From the NCBI GenBank assembly GCA_008638375.1, contig CM018032.1:10255501-10319500 (forward strand): DNA of 64,000 bases, given 5' to 3'. A model generated the notes under the pieces. It was not told the origin of the DNA, did no database searches, and saw nothing but the letters and a program-made list of their open reading frames with translations. This DNA is from Nyssa sinensis. Taxonomy: Eukaryota > Streptophyta > Magnoliopsida > Cornales > Nyssaceae. The translations under genes were made by a program, and so were the position numbers. Positions 10,706 to 21,370 of the stretch are shown one piece after another; the stretch's first letter is position 1, and each line of letters begins with the position of its first letter.

Positions 10706-13700
10706 TGTCACGACCCGAAACCCACCCTGTACGGATCTCGCATCGCGACCGCCACCCTCAGGCCCGGGGACCCTTGGGCGAAGGCTCACATAAACAGCGG
10801 TATCGAATAGATGTGCAACATACGTTTTGCGGAAGCGTGAAAAACTTTTTCTTTTCTTTTCTCATTTTTAAATTATGCACATCCGTCCGATACTGCCGCT
10901 CCATACATAGCATACATGGTTACACATTCAGAGTATAACTAAAACTTAAAGACTTAATACATTAATACAATACATGTTTGGTTGCCCAGAGGACTTAATA
11001 CATATTTTTACATTGTCTTCAAATACAAAATGTACTACTAGAGTTCATAGGTTCCTCAAAAGAAACTACTTAAACATATCTTCCCAAAAACAGCTAGACT
11101 CATCGCCATCGTCCTCAAGACCCTGTCTGCTGTGAATCACCTGAAAGGGGGGTTCGAACAAAGTCCAGGTAAGCTAATCTAAGCTTGTGAGCAATTCCAG
11201 TATTCGTCATGGGGTTTTCAATTAACAGTGGTTTTTAGTACATAAGAGTTTGTAAAATAATTAACCCCAATTGTTCGTATACTTGAATACAGAATATATG
11301 CATTCCTTAAAAACATGTAGCTTTGAAACATTTAAAGTATTCAAGCTAAACTTATACATATGAACTTCAAAACATATAACATATCATGTATTTCTTAAAT
11401 AGAGTATATAAAACTCAAAACATATGCACATTGAAAATGAGGGTAAAAACCTGCTTCCATTTTCAAATCATTTGTCACCTTATCACTTCCATTAGTGGAA
11501 TCCGTTTCGAACCGGACTCCCATATTACTTATAAATGGAGATATCTCATGCTTGGGGGATTAGATCCTGCTACCTGGCATTTTACAGGGCAATTGAGTTC
11601 CGTACAACCCAAAATCCTGCCTATTTTACAGGGCAACTGAAAACTCAGAATCCTGTCTAAGTGCTTATGCACCATTCATCTTGCATTTAAAATACATTTA
11701 ACATATGAGTACATCAAAATAGATATTTCTCGTGAGTACTTTAAAACATAACATTCATAACTTCGTGATAAACATTCGTATACTTGAAATAAGCAAATTC
11801 AGAATATTTAACAATAATTACATTTTAACTAGACATGCTGAAAAGTATTTGAAGGAAAAACTGTTGCAGAAACCAATCACTGCGCATGTCACAATGGGGT
11901 TATAAAACAGAACAATTAAAAACTGAATCATGTTTTGGAAATTCAAACATTTCATATCTTTGCATTTAAAACCTTTTTAAATCCATGGAGTTAAATCTCC
12001 ATTTCAAACACAGGGTTACTCACCTTGGTCCTTTAGGGTTAGTGCTAATAATGCGCTTTCTCACTTTCCTTGTAGTTCCTAAGAACAATTCATAAACATC
12101 TCATCAACTTCACATTCATTGTAATATCATCTCGATATTCCTTAACTTATGCTTAAATCGTATTAGATCCTAAAACGATTTCATAATTTCATATGTACTT
12201 AACTTAACCCGTACTCTTAACCTATGACACAATTAATGTGTTAGGAATTGAATTTATTTCAATTTATACTCTTCTGATAGCTCCAAAAACTTTAATTTAA
12301 TTTATTTACTTCACATGTTTACGTGTCGTGTCTTCTCATACTTTATTTCTTCGTACTTGCCTTAGTTTAATACTTCGATAATATTTCAGTCCATAGTCAT
12401 CTGACAGATGCTATTCATCAAATTTTATGTCTTTTTATTTTAGACACTTCTTTTGGTCGAATAGACTCTATTATTGAGTCCAGAGCGTCGAAGAAAGTTG
12501 GTTTAGGCTTTCTTAGAATTTAATTCGGGCTTTTATATGTAAAAGGGCAAAATGGTCATTTACCGTTTTACTTGTCTCATTTTTCTGTACTTCGTTTCAT
12601 AATTCGGACTCCATTATTGAGTCCGGGATGTCAAAGAAAGTTAATTTAGACATTTCTTGGTTTTCATTTGGCTTTTGAGGTACTAGGGGTAATTTGGTCA
12701 TTTCACCCCCTTACGTGTCTTTATGTTCGGGACCTCATCTCGTGTCGTGGTCCTCACCACTGGACTCAGAAGGTCCGAGATAGTAAAATTACACTAATAA
12801 CTTGTTAATTTTGGACAAGGAGTATTTTGGTCATTTAGCCTTTTAAGTGTATTTATTTTTCGGGCTCCATCTCGTAAAACGGACCCTACCATTGGCTTCA
12901 GAATACACTATTCATATGTTTAATTTGTACTTTATTTGCCTCATTTATGATTCAGGGGCAAAATAGTCATTTTACTTTATTTATTAAATAATTAAATTAA
13001 TTATTTAATTATTTTTCTAGGGGTTTAATTGCATAATTTTTCCATCAGTAGGGCCACAGTAGGATTTCTCAAAATAGTTGGGGCCAATCCGTAAATAGAG
13101 GAAATCTTGGTTCATTTAATTTTAAATAAATCAGAAAAACCAATTGGTTCGGTCCAAGTATAAGTGAACCGGTCCGGTTCAGTTGCAAACCAACCGGTTT
13201 AGCCGGTTTGCCACGTAATGCTGACGTCATGATGACGTCAGCCCTAATGGTTAAAATTTAAAATGTTTAAACCTCTAAACATCACCGTTTAAATAAACCT
13301 AATAACCTGTTGGATCCGGATTTAACCCAGACCCGTACCGAATCCGACCCGACCCGAACAGTGTCATCTTCCCCACGAATTCGACACTGTTCACTGCAAA
13401 ACCCTAGATTTTTTCAGTTTGATTTCGTGCCATTTTACGAACCTATTTTCTCTATTTTCTTTTCCAAACACTTCCTAATACATTATAGCATATTTCTACA
13501 TTGATTTAGAGCTTCGAGTTTATCTCAGGGGCTCGGTTTAGGTCGCGATAACCAGACCTGTACATGGGTCGTTCATGCTCGTTTCTTGATGGTTTTTCAT
13601 GAGGTTTAGCTTGTTTTGATCCCCTCTTCATGGGGATTTAGTTTTCGTTCATAAAGGTAGGTTTAGAAGCAAGTTTGTGGGGTTTGTTTTGGAAACCCGA

Positions 13701-14763
13701 AACTGTAACTCCATTTTTGGAGGGTTGTTCTTAGGTTTTTTGATCGCGGGTAAGTGTTTTCATGACCCTCGTGACTTCTTCTTGAAGTCCATATGAACCA
13801 TAAATAGTTTGGCTTCCATTGTTTCAGACCTGCTATAGCATGGTCTTCAATGGCGGATGCTTCTGGGTTTCATGTTTTTAGTCGTTTTCTTAGCAAATTT
13901 TCATGCTTGATACACGTCTAGACATATATTAAGCATCATATATACATAACAAACTCAAAACAGTTCCTATCATGCCCAAAATTCTAGAGAGAAAAAATGA
14001 TAACTTTGAACATTTCTCACATTTTTGGCTACGATTTTAAGTCTTTCTCTTTCTGGTTTTCTTCTTCTTCTTCTCCTTCAGTTCCTTAGCTTTCTTTTCT
14101 TACAAAACAAGCATGTAATGCATGCTTGTCTCTTTTTAAAGAAGAGGCAACCGACCTCTCTCTCTCCTCTATTCTCTCTCTCTATTCTGACTCCATAGCC
14201 CTACACTAGCCCTCACTTCTCATAAATCTCTCTTACACATTTTTAATTTTTCTTTTTCTCTTTGTTGCTTTACATTTATTGTTGTAGGATATTTGTATAT
14301 AATGTTTATATATATATATATATATATATAATACAACACACACACACACACACTGCCGACACACACACACCTTGTGCACTGTTCATACTTTACACATGTA
14401 TATTTTGTATTCTCTTTCCATTTTATACATAATATATATATATATATAATAGTTTATTTATACTTTATACTTTATACTTATACATATGTATATAGGTATA
14501 TATATACATAATATATATACCCACTTGTATACTTATATATGTTTATATACACTTGATAGCATACACACACAATACACAAAATGTGTGTATATGTGTGTTT
14601 ATTTAAAATTAATTTTAATAATTAATTTTATTCTCATATAATAAATTAATTAATTATTTAATTAATCTTTTTCTTTTTCTCTTAAGTGTAAAACTTTTAC
14701 ACAATTTTTCGTTGCTTCGTAATGCATGCCATATGACCCGGTATCCCGGGTCGGGATATTACA
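10706..14763 (-). mobile_element. Solo LTR, 4.06 kb, inserted in the SANT-like gene
   Basis: The block begins TGTCACGACCCG and ends GGGTCGGGATATTACA, giving TG...CA termini. Flanks are CAGAG (10701-10705) and TAGAG (14764-14768), a 5-bp target duplication with one change. It contains no gag or pol. It splits a single Myb/SANT-like exon, so its limits are confirmed by the host reading frame. Internal segments such as ATTGAGTCCGGGATGTC resemble the solo LTR at 40068-43132, so the two are related but distinct. A long, gene-less LTR of this style suggests a Del/Tekay-like chromovirus; that class call is inference. Simple TA and CA repeats lie near 14310-14600. Confidence 0.8.
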
Positions 14764-15029
14764 TAGAGCATTTATCCCCCAACAGCTTAGCAAATTTCCT
14801 ATATTTCATTCACAACCTTGTGTACTTCGATTTCAATTGCTGAAGGGTATATCACCTTCTATTATAGTTAAATAGTTCATCCTCAATTTTTTTTCCAGAC
14901 TTTTGCATGAAATGTATTTGTTTGTAGAGGATTCTTTTGTACTTCATCAACCATTAGTCTTATAAAGGTCTCCTCAATCCGTGACGACCAAAGCACATAA
15001 TCTTCATACTCCGCATTTTATTCAGACAT
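14764..15029 (-). pseudogene. Myb/SANT-like transposon protein, N-terminal DNA-binding block
   Basis: Reading minus from an ATG at 15029, the translation contains LWSSRIEETFIRLMVDEVQ, then FHAKVWKKIEDEL and YTLQQLKSKYTRL. This matches the Myb/SANT-like (Myb_DNA-bind_3 type) domain with its regularly spaced Trp residues. One extra A in a run near 14890 shifts the frame, and at least three stops occur (TAA just after the ATG, TGA twice in the domain, probably from CGA). The protein is thought to bind element ends and help nuclear entry of the transposase. The block ends exactly at the solo LTR. Confidence 0.75.
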
Positions 15030-16272
15030 CTACTACCAATATGACATGGTGTTGACAACCAACATATAATTATAGAAAAAGATTTTGGACACCCAATTTT
15101 AATTAATAAATGCAAAACTACATATGTAAAAATGACTTAATTTGATAATGAAAAAAATAAATCATCATCAGAATCCAAAACAGGCTCAACACAAAAGGTA
15201 TTTGGTTAAGATAGATAGGATTGTCCATACCTTTTTAAATGGAGATGGAGGTATTAGCACTTGATTCTCATCTGTATAACTGCAGGATAAATGGAAGGCG
15301 GGTTCTTCTTCATGCTTCCACTTTTGGGCTTTTGTTAACATCGCCTTATGAATAAATAAGCAAAAACAAACCCAAATATAAATACAGCTTATTTTTGCAA
15401 TGGTGTAGTGAAGAAAAATTTTCAGATTGATGGAAGAAAACGTACGTCTAACTCGTACAGCTTCTAACATAAAATCTTCGAAGGAGATTATGCGAGAAGA
15501 TGCTAAAATCTTACTGAGATTTCTTTGCAAAACCCATAGATATAATGGCTGGTACTCAGATTGGTGATGGATTCTTTTGCACGGATGATCTTTTGGATCT
15601 GATTATTCAGAGAGCCAATTTCATGCGTCCGTTGTAGATTTGATCTGCGAGCACAAGCGAGATTAGGTGATACCAGATCGAGGGAGATTTGGAGAGAGTG
15701 TGAGAGATAGAGATTTGCAAAGAGTGAGATGCGGGTGCGTGAGTGATTTGATCTGAGAAAGAAAGCCAGATGGAGAGAAGCTAGATCCAAACAGATTTGT
15801 AGAGAGTGAGAGCGAGAGATTTGCAGAGAGTGTGAGAGTGAGATGCCGAACTTAGATCGCGCAAGATTTACAGGGGTGAGAGAGAGAGATTTGCAGAAGG
15901 TGAGAGAGTTTCTAAAACCGTCCCATTCAGTATTAGATTAGGCGATCTCACTACACCACGTTAGATTGCGACACGTGTTCTCAGCAAGAAAAGGCAGAAA
16001 CCTAATCCAACGGTTCATATTCTGACAGAAAGCGCACACCCTTCTTTTCCTTGCATTCCCCAGCTGTTCGCGTTAGATTCAATCGCACACGCCGAGGCCA
16101 CCGCTCTCTTTGTCATATGCATCATCTTTTTTGTACGGAGGGGCATGCTTTATCTTTATTTCTCCAGAGACTTCCAAGTGATATTCTGAAATATTTACAA
16201 CCCTTCGCGAAGGACAATTCCATACCAAATAAGTTTTTCAAATCTTGGATACTATGAATTTAGTTTGGGTGG
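15030..16272. other. Right-hand interior of the Harbinger element
   Basis: No gene is supported. The stretch 15650-15910 is rich in GAGAGA motifs, equal to CT-rich leader-like sequence on the minus strand, and may have been the 5' region of the SANT-like transcript. The element's right inverted repeat follows at 16273-16288. Confidence 0.4.
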
Positions 16273-16291
16273 CTATCCAAACGGGACCTAA

Positions 16292-17401
16292 TTAACCCGA
16301 AGAAAAATTCACGGTACTAAAGTGTAATAAACCCCAAAAAAAAGGAAAAGGTCTTAGCTCATTGCATGGAATGAGTGGACGTGCACCCATGGGCTAGGAA
16401 CCAGGGCCAAGTTCTTTTCAAAATTTTTCTACAAGGCATATGGGCCGTCTAATATGGTATTTTATTTGGAATCTATGTAGTGGGTCGTTTAGCTAGCCCA
16501 CTTCCAATCCCTCCGTGGCTCCATGAATGGCAGCCCGTCATCGTCACTTTGCTTTCTCAGCTACTTGTCACGTGCGATCACATTTCTGATTTCCCTCCTC
16601 TTCGAGTTCAGCGTCCTACAACGATCAAAAACGGGAAGAGGCGATTCATCTACAACATGAAGCTTGTTTTCTCTCTCCTCTTTCTCTCTCTAAACTTCTC
16701 TCTTTTTTTTCCACTTTACGATCGCCGGAGGCGACGAACGGAGGTCGAACTTTTCAGGTCTCCCTCTCTTCTAATTTTTCATGTTTCTATTTTTTCACTT
16801 GTTTTGGCTGCTGAGAAAATGCCAGAAAAGAGAAGGAAATATGAAATTCTGAAATTCTGAACTTCATGTTCTACATTTCCCCCCTCTTTTTATAGTCTCT
16901 GTTTATTTCGATAGAAATTAGTTCCCAAAACAATTTTCCTGGAAAATAAGAGATTTGTTCTTTTAACCCTCCTTTTATCTTGGTTGATATTTCACTGTAA
17001 AGTTTAAGCAAAATCAATCATGAACTTTTTATTAGCCCCGGAAAGTATAACATCGTTTCCAAGAAAATTCGTTCTGGTAAAACTTTCTTATGTAGCCTAG
17101 AAATTCAAGCCAAACAGTTATATTAGCTCAGATAATTACCCTGGGATTGTTTAATTTTACAGGCTCAAGCAGCTCCTGATTCTTAAAGTGCTTCGACCAA
17201 TTCATGCTCGGTTTTAAGTGCTTTGATTTGTAAGTGCTTTTCATCCCTGTACGTATTGCAGCATTATGCTCGTGTGATAGATTTACTACATTAAAGGTCA
17301 ATAGACATGACCATTTCTCAGGATGTTGATAATGAATTATTTCATTAGTTGAAAAATGACAGTCTGCCAATCTTACAATCAACCACGATTGTATATGATC
17401 T
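16292..17401. other. Intergenic DNA downstream of gene A, no gene seen
   Basis: A 126-codon plus-strand frame (16480-16860) has no recognised domain and is CT-rich in the middle, so it is not called. From about 17270 to 17401 the sequence is clearly similar to the 3' flank of gene B (23120-23247). It therefore belongs to the duplicated 3' untranslated region of gene A. Confidence 0.5.
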
Positions 17402-17613
17402 TCACATAATTTTAACACCATCTTCCTGGGAGATCAATTTGTTTAACCGGTGCAGCAATAAATCGAAGTCATCTTGACTTCTGAGGAGGCTGCGTCGTAC
17501 ATAGTGGTTGTCGGCAGCAAACATGCTATGCTCACGGCCAATGATATTAGCTGCTCGGAGGACTGTGAAACAGTTTTTATCTTCTTCCCTCTCACATTTC
17601 AACCATGCATATG
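17402..17613 (-). pseudogene. Gene A exon 5, orphaned end of a TAR/alliinase-like gene
   Basis: This 212-base exon has the same length, phase and acceptor (ATGGCAG) as exon 5 of gene B. It encodes YAWLKCEREEDKNC, NIIGREHSMF and [16 protein letters not shown] before a stop at 17402. It is open, but the exons encoding the cofactor-binding core (2-4) are absent between here and exon 1 at 20540. Homology to gene B continues about 75 bases into the preceding intron and at least 120 bases past the stop, so the locus arose by segmental duplication and then lost its middle. It cannot encode an active aminotransferase. Confidence 0.85.
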
Positions 17614-18491
17614 CTGCCATGAGTATAAAAAAATGTTAGCATTAATTGAAGTTTTGGTCTATAAAGATTTGCCTTTTCAATTAGCATCTCACATATTTGT
17701 AGTGTGAATTAATGGGATTTGAAGTTAGGATATGAAATTTGAGAGGGCATATCATGCCTTCTTTAAGGAAAAAAATTGAGAGGAACAGTACACTCAGTAT
17801 TAGCCTCCTTTCATTGGACTGGAAATCTCATTTCATAGATGGAATGGAGATCTCAAGTATATTATAGTTTAATGATACATTATTTACAAGAAAAATAAAT
17901 GAATTAGATAAAACAAACACACTGATTTGATCTTATCCACACACACACACACACATATATATATTGTAAATGATGTGTAGTTATTGGTTTAATGCACAGA
18001 GGATCTCCATTTCATTTATAAACTGAAGAGCCAAATGGCTCAAATCCGTTCCCTTGTTTTTTCCCATGAAAAAACTATCTAGAGGGCACTTAACTACTAA
18101 AGGATCATTATAAGAATAAATCTCTTAAGGACATAACGCTTTTAGCTATATTTTAGAAGTAGTAGTTGTTAATAAATGATTGTACCCTTCGACCTTACAA
18201 TATTTTTGTATTTAACTTGATTACTAGTGGAATCATTCATCTATCAGTTATCTTGTTATCTACTTTCATCTGTACTTTGTTTTTCAATTTGATTGGTGTC
18301 ATTTAACGTTAAAGAAGTCCTCATCTTGCAGCAAAGCCTCAAGCTGTCGTTTGGTGTATGAAGGATTCACGACATCAATTTTATTCAAACAATCATATTT
18401 GGGTTAACAACTTTATAATAGTAGTCCTTAATAACCTAATAAACAATATTATATAACATTAAGAAATCTAGTGCAAACAAACCGTCGGGTG

Positions 18492-18745
18492 TGTTAAACT
18501 TGATATACATTTTTGGCTCATTCTCTAATAGTTTAAACTTTTAGAGTAATTGGTGATCTAACATGGTACTAGAGCTCTAGTTTTGAGAGGTGTTCGATCC
18601 AAATTTCTCAGCCCGTTTGTTTGGTGCAAAGTTTGCACTCTCGCAATGTGTTCGGGGTTGTATTTAAGGGAGGGTATTGACTTGATATACATTTTTAGTC
18701 CGTTCTTTAATAGTTTATGCTTTTAGAGCAATTGGTGATCTAACA
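18492..18745 (+). mobile_element. TRIM/SMART-like miniature LTR element (254 bp)
   Basis: Two direct repeats of about 72 bases (18492-18563 and about 18675-18745) share GATATACATTTTT and AATTGGTGATCTAACA. The first starts TG, ends ACA and is followed at once by TGGTACTAGAGCTC, close to the tRNA-Met primer-binding site TGGTATCAGAGC. The second is preceded by a purine tract (GGGAGGG). Flanks are GGGTG (18487-18491) and GGGCG (18746-18750), a 5-bp duplication with one change. No protein is encoded. It sits where gene A has lost exons 2-4. Confidence 0.6.
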
Positions 18746-18960
18746 GGGCGGTGTAGTGATAAGGGCGAGGCGAGGTGAGCATTGTAGGACAAATTGTATA
18801 CTCGGATGTGCTGGGTTCGACTCAAGGTCCATAAATACTCAATATGTGGATTGTTTAGAGGAAATGTTAAGGGACTAATGTCCCTTCCACTTAGGGTGGT
18901 GGCACTGGCTTGAGACCTGGGAATTAGCCTCTCTAGATAATGCAACTAAAGCTACTTACC
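18746..18960 (+). repeat. Possible tRNA-derived SINE fragment
   Basis: GGTGTAGTGATAAGG near the start and GGTTCGACTC at about 18806 are spaced like pol III A and B boxes. No A-rich tail or target duplication was found, so the call is weak. Confidence 0.3.
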
Positions 18961-19379
18961 ATCCACCTTTTTGATACCCTGCTGAGTGCCAGAATCTTAT
19001 ACACTAGGTTCAACCTTATGGGTTACCTGACTTGTCTTTGGGATAGTGCTTCTTACGAATTCTAAATTAGACAACAATCACCCAATAAAGGAGGAAAAGC
19101 GCAAAACTAACACTATCAAGGGGGCTTTGAATTGTCTTTAAAACTGCTTAACCTAATACTGAATGCATGGAATGTAATTACCAAAGAAAGTGGAGTGATG
19201 ATTAAGATTGAAGACGGACATTCCGTACTCATGTGTTAAGGAGAGGGGAAGAAGGCCTTATATATTGCACAGGGAAGGAGAAATTGGGCGATGTGGGACA
19301 TTCCGAACAAACTCCCTGACCACATTAGTCGGAAACGGCAATGAGGGACGTTCCGTACTCATGCCGAAAGAAACCTATG

Positions 19380-19669
19380 CTCTGATACCATATTGAGTGT
19401 AGCAGAAGCAGAGGATGGCAGAGGTGCAAGGACAGGGATGAAAAACAGTATATTGGAATATTGTGTATTGATATCTCTTGTACAAAGCTCACTACAGCTA
19501 TTTATAGCTGAATAAATGACAGAAAATTAATGAACAAATAAAATGAATTTACAGCACACATCATAACAGAATGATCAAAACAGAAAAATATTCTTCTATG
19601 CATGTGTGGCACGTTTGTCAGGTGAAACTTGGGTCATTTGGTGGGAGCTGTGCAGTTATGATTTCAACA
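19380..19669 (-). mobile_element. Copia-type LTR with adjoining primer-binding site
   Basis: On the minus strand the LTR starts TGTTGAAATCATAAC (19669), has a TATA-like GCTATAAATAGC near 19500 and ends ACACTCA (19394). TATGGTATCAGAG, the tRNA-Met primer-binding site used by many plant Copia elements, follows at 19380-19392. No gag or pol follows, so this is a 5' remnant. It lies in the interval that replaced exons 2-4 of gene A. Confidence 0.65.
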
Positions 19670-20539
19670 GGCTGAGATTTGTTTTGCAACTTGGGTTCGA
19701 TGAAAAATGTGGCTAGATACCAATATTTAAGTGAAAAGTTTCTGTGGTTCTTCTCTTTCATGGCATCTTAGTGTAGTGCATGACAAAATTTGGTTATGCT
19801 GGGTGGATGGAGCACAGGTGGAGATTCAGACGATTCATCGTCATGTCAAGTCTTGGACCCATAGGGGATTTTTTAAATGGATGGAACAAGGGTTCAGCCA
19901 ATCCTCAATTTCATTTCAAGGTTCTAATGGTGAATCTGAAAAGGAAAATATATAAATGGAGAGAGGGGGAAAAATCTGTGTCAAATCTGGATAACGGGTT
20001 GGGTTTGGGTTTATCTGACATATTTGATTCATTTAATTACGAGTTAAATTTGGGCTTGACTTGTTTTAACCCGACCATATATATTTCATATACATCCATT
20101 CCATATGATGTCAAGTGCTTGCCATTATTCATCTCATGTTATGCATATTCCATGATCAAACTATAATAACAATCAATAACAACTTCTTGCAAACAACACA
20201 TAAAACCCTCAAAGCACAATGTAATATAAAAATCACTAGCATTTTCAGAACTATTTTAAATTGAGATCCAAGTGATATAATTTGGTAGGAATATGTCAAA
20301 GCTTCAAAATGACATATTTTATATTACTCTGCTAATGACTTAGTTTTGTAAAGTTGTTTTGAGATAACATACTTTTTTCCCTTACCCACTTTTGTTCTGA
20401 GAAACTTTTAGGTGCCAATACTCTTTCCAGAGAGCATACATACATATATCTACACACACACACACATATATATTAAATCAAAATTTCCTAGGGATTAATT
20501 CCAATGGTAGATTGAAAACTGGTCAGAGAAAGAGGTAAC

Positions 20540-20829
20540 CTGTTTACATCTACAGGACAACCAGGGGAAAACTCAGAGCAATCAGGGCCTCCAAAGCATG
20601 TGTTGCACTCACAAACAGGTTTCCCATCAAGAACTAAACCATCCAAGTAGGCTCTTCCATGGCCTGAGCAAGAGAGTGATGGCACTGCTTCAGCTTCTGC
20701 TGCAGCTCTATGGCTCCAACTCAGCTGCTTGCACTTGCCGCCCACATACAGATTTATGAAAAAAAAGAGATTAAGAATTATTGAAGACAGTAGGAACACA
20801 TAATACTTGGATCTTGGGAACTTTTCCAT
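20540..20829 (-). pseudogene. Gene A exon 1: signal anchor and EGF-alliinase domain only
   Basis: From the ATG at 20829 this exon encodes a hydrophobic segment (residues about 9-30, with SSIILNLFFFINLYV). A Cys-rich domain with the pattern C-SGHG ... C-E-C-N-x-C ... C ... C follows, as in the EGF_alliinase domain that precedes the catalytic part of alliinases and some TAR proteins. The donor is CAG|GTTACC at 20540/20539, identical to gene B. Similarity to gene B continues into intron 1 to about 20090, then stops. Exons 2-4 are missing, so a transcript could give at most a secreted or membrane-anchored EGF-like stub ending within intron 1. Promoter sequence upstream is also shared with gene B. 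Confidence 0.85.
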
Positions 20830-20994
20830 GATGTTCCTTTCTTGGGTTCCTAATCTCTAGTGGTATTGCTTTTTATGATGCTACTATTGTTTTGGGCTTC
20901 CGCTGTAATGTCACGAGGAGACTGGGTTTTCCATGCAACTTGTGACAAGTGTATTGACACAATTTACCAGACAGAAATTGTAGTGTTCTATTTT

Positions 20995-21370
20995 CAGAGC
21001 AACGATAGATGTACCATCTCTCATAACCCATTTTTGTCCCACCTCTCTCACAGAGGTAAGGTCCACCTTTTATAGGAACCACTATGTGATTCGCTGGTGC
21101 ACCCCACCTTTGTGAGAGAGGTGGGTTATAAAAGATGGGACATCTATCTTTATTGTTTCACTTATAGGCTTCTAAAGAAATCTTTCACGGATCCAAAGAG
21201 CAATAATAGATGTTCCCCGTCTCATAACCCATTTTTGTCTCACCTCTCTCACAAAGGTAAGATCCACCTTTCATGGAACTCATTATGGGGCCCACTAGTA
21301 ACCCCACCTCAGTGAGAGAGGTAGAATAAAAGTGAGTTATAAGAGGTGAGACATCTATCTTTATTGTATT
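20995..21370. repeat. Two tandem copies of a hairpin MITE in the gene A promoter
   Basis: Units at about 20998-21160 and 21200-21365 each start near AGATGT...TCTCATAACCCA. They end with the inverted counterpart, GGTTATAA...GACATCTATCTTTATTG, so each could fold into a hairpin with arms of about 50 bases. Gene B lacks this insertion at the matching place (near 28610), dating it after the A/B duplication. Confidence 0.65.

Larger units (their letters stand above)
1200..16288 (-). mobile_element. PIF/Harbinger DNA transposon, decayed, with nested LTR insertions
   Basis: The left end reads GGCCCCGTTTGGATAG and the reverse complement of the right end reads GGTCCCGTTTGGATAG, 15 of 16 identical. Both ends are flanked by TAA (1197-1199 and 16289-16291), the 3-bp TWA target duplication known for PIF/Harbinger. 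Inside, on the minus strand, are a broken DDE transposase (2623-3894) and a broken Myb/SANT-like gene (blocks at 14764-15029, 10146-10705 and 6868-7150), the two-gene set typical of the superfamily. About 7 kb of the 15.1 kb is later LTR-derived insertion. Stops and frameshifts make the element non-autonomous now. Confidence 0.85.

Noticed and set aside
16480..16860. 126-codon plus-strand frame near gene A
   Set aside because: No recognised domain, CT-rich centre, no splice or promoter support; coding cannot be claimed.
19731..20166. Two overlapping plus-strand frames of 74 and 128 codons
   Set aside because: No domain or family pattern; the right part is antisense to gene A intron 1 sequence shared with gene B.
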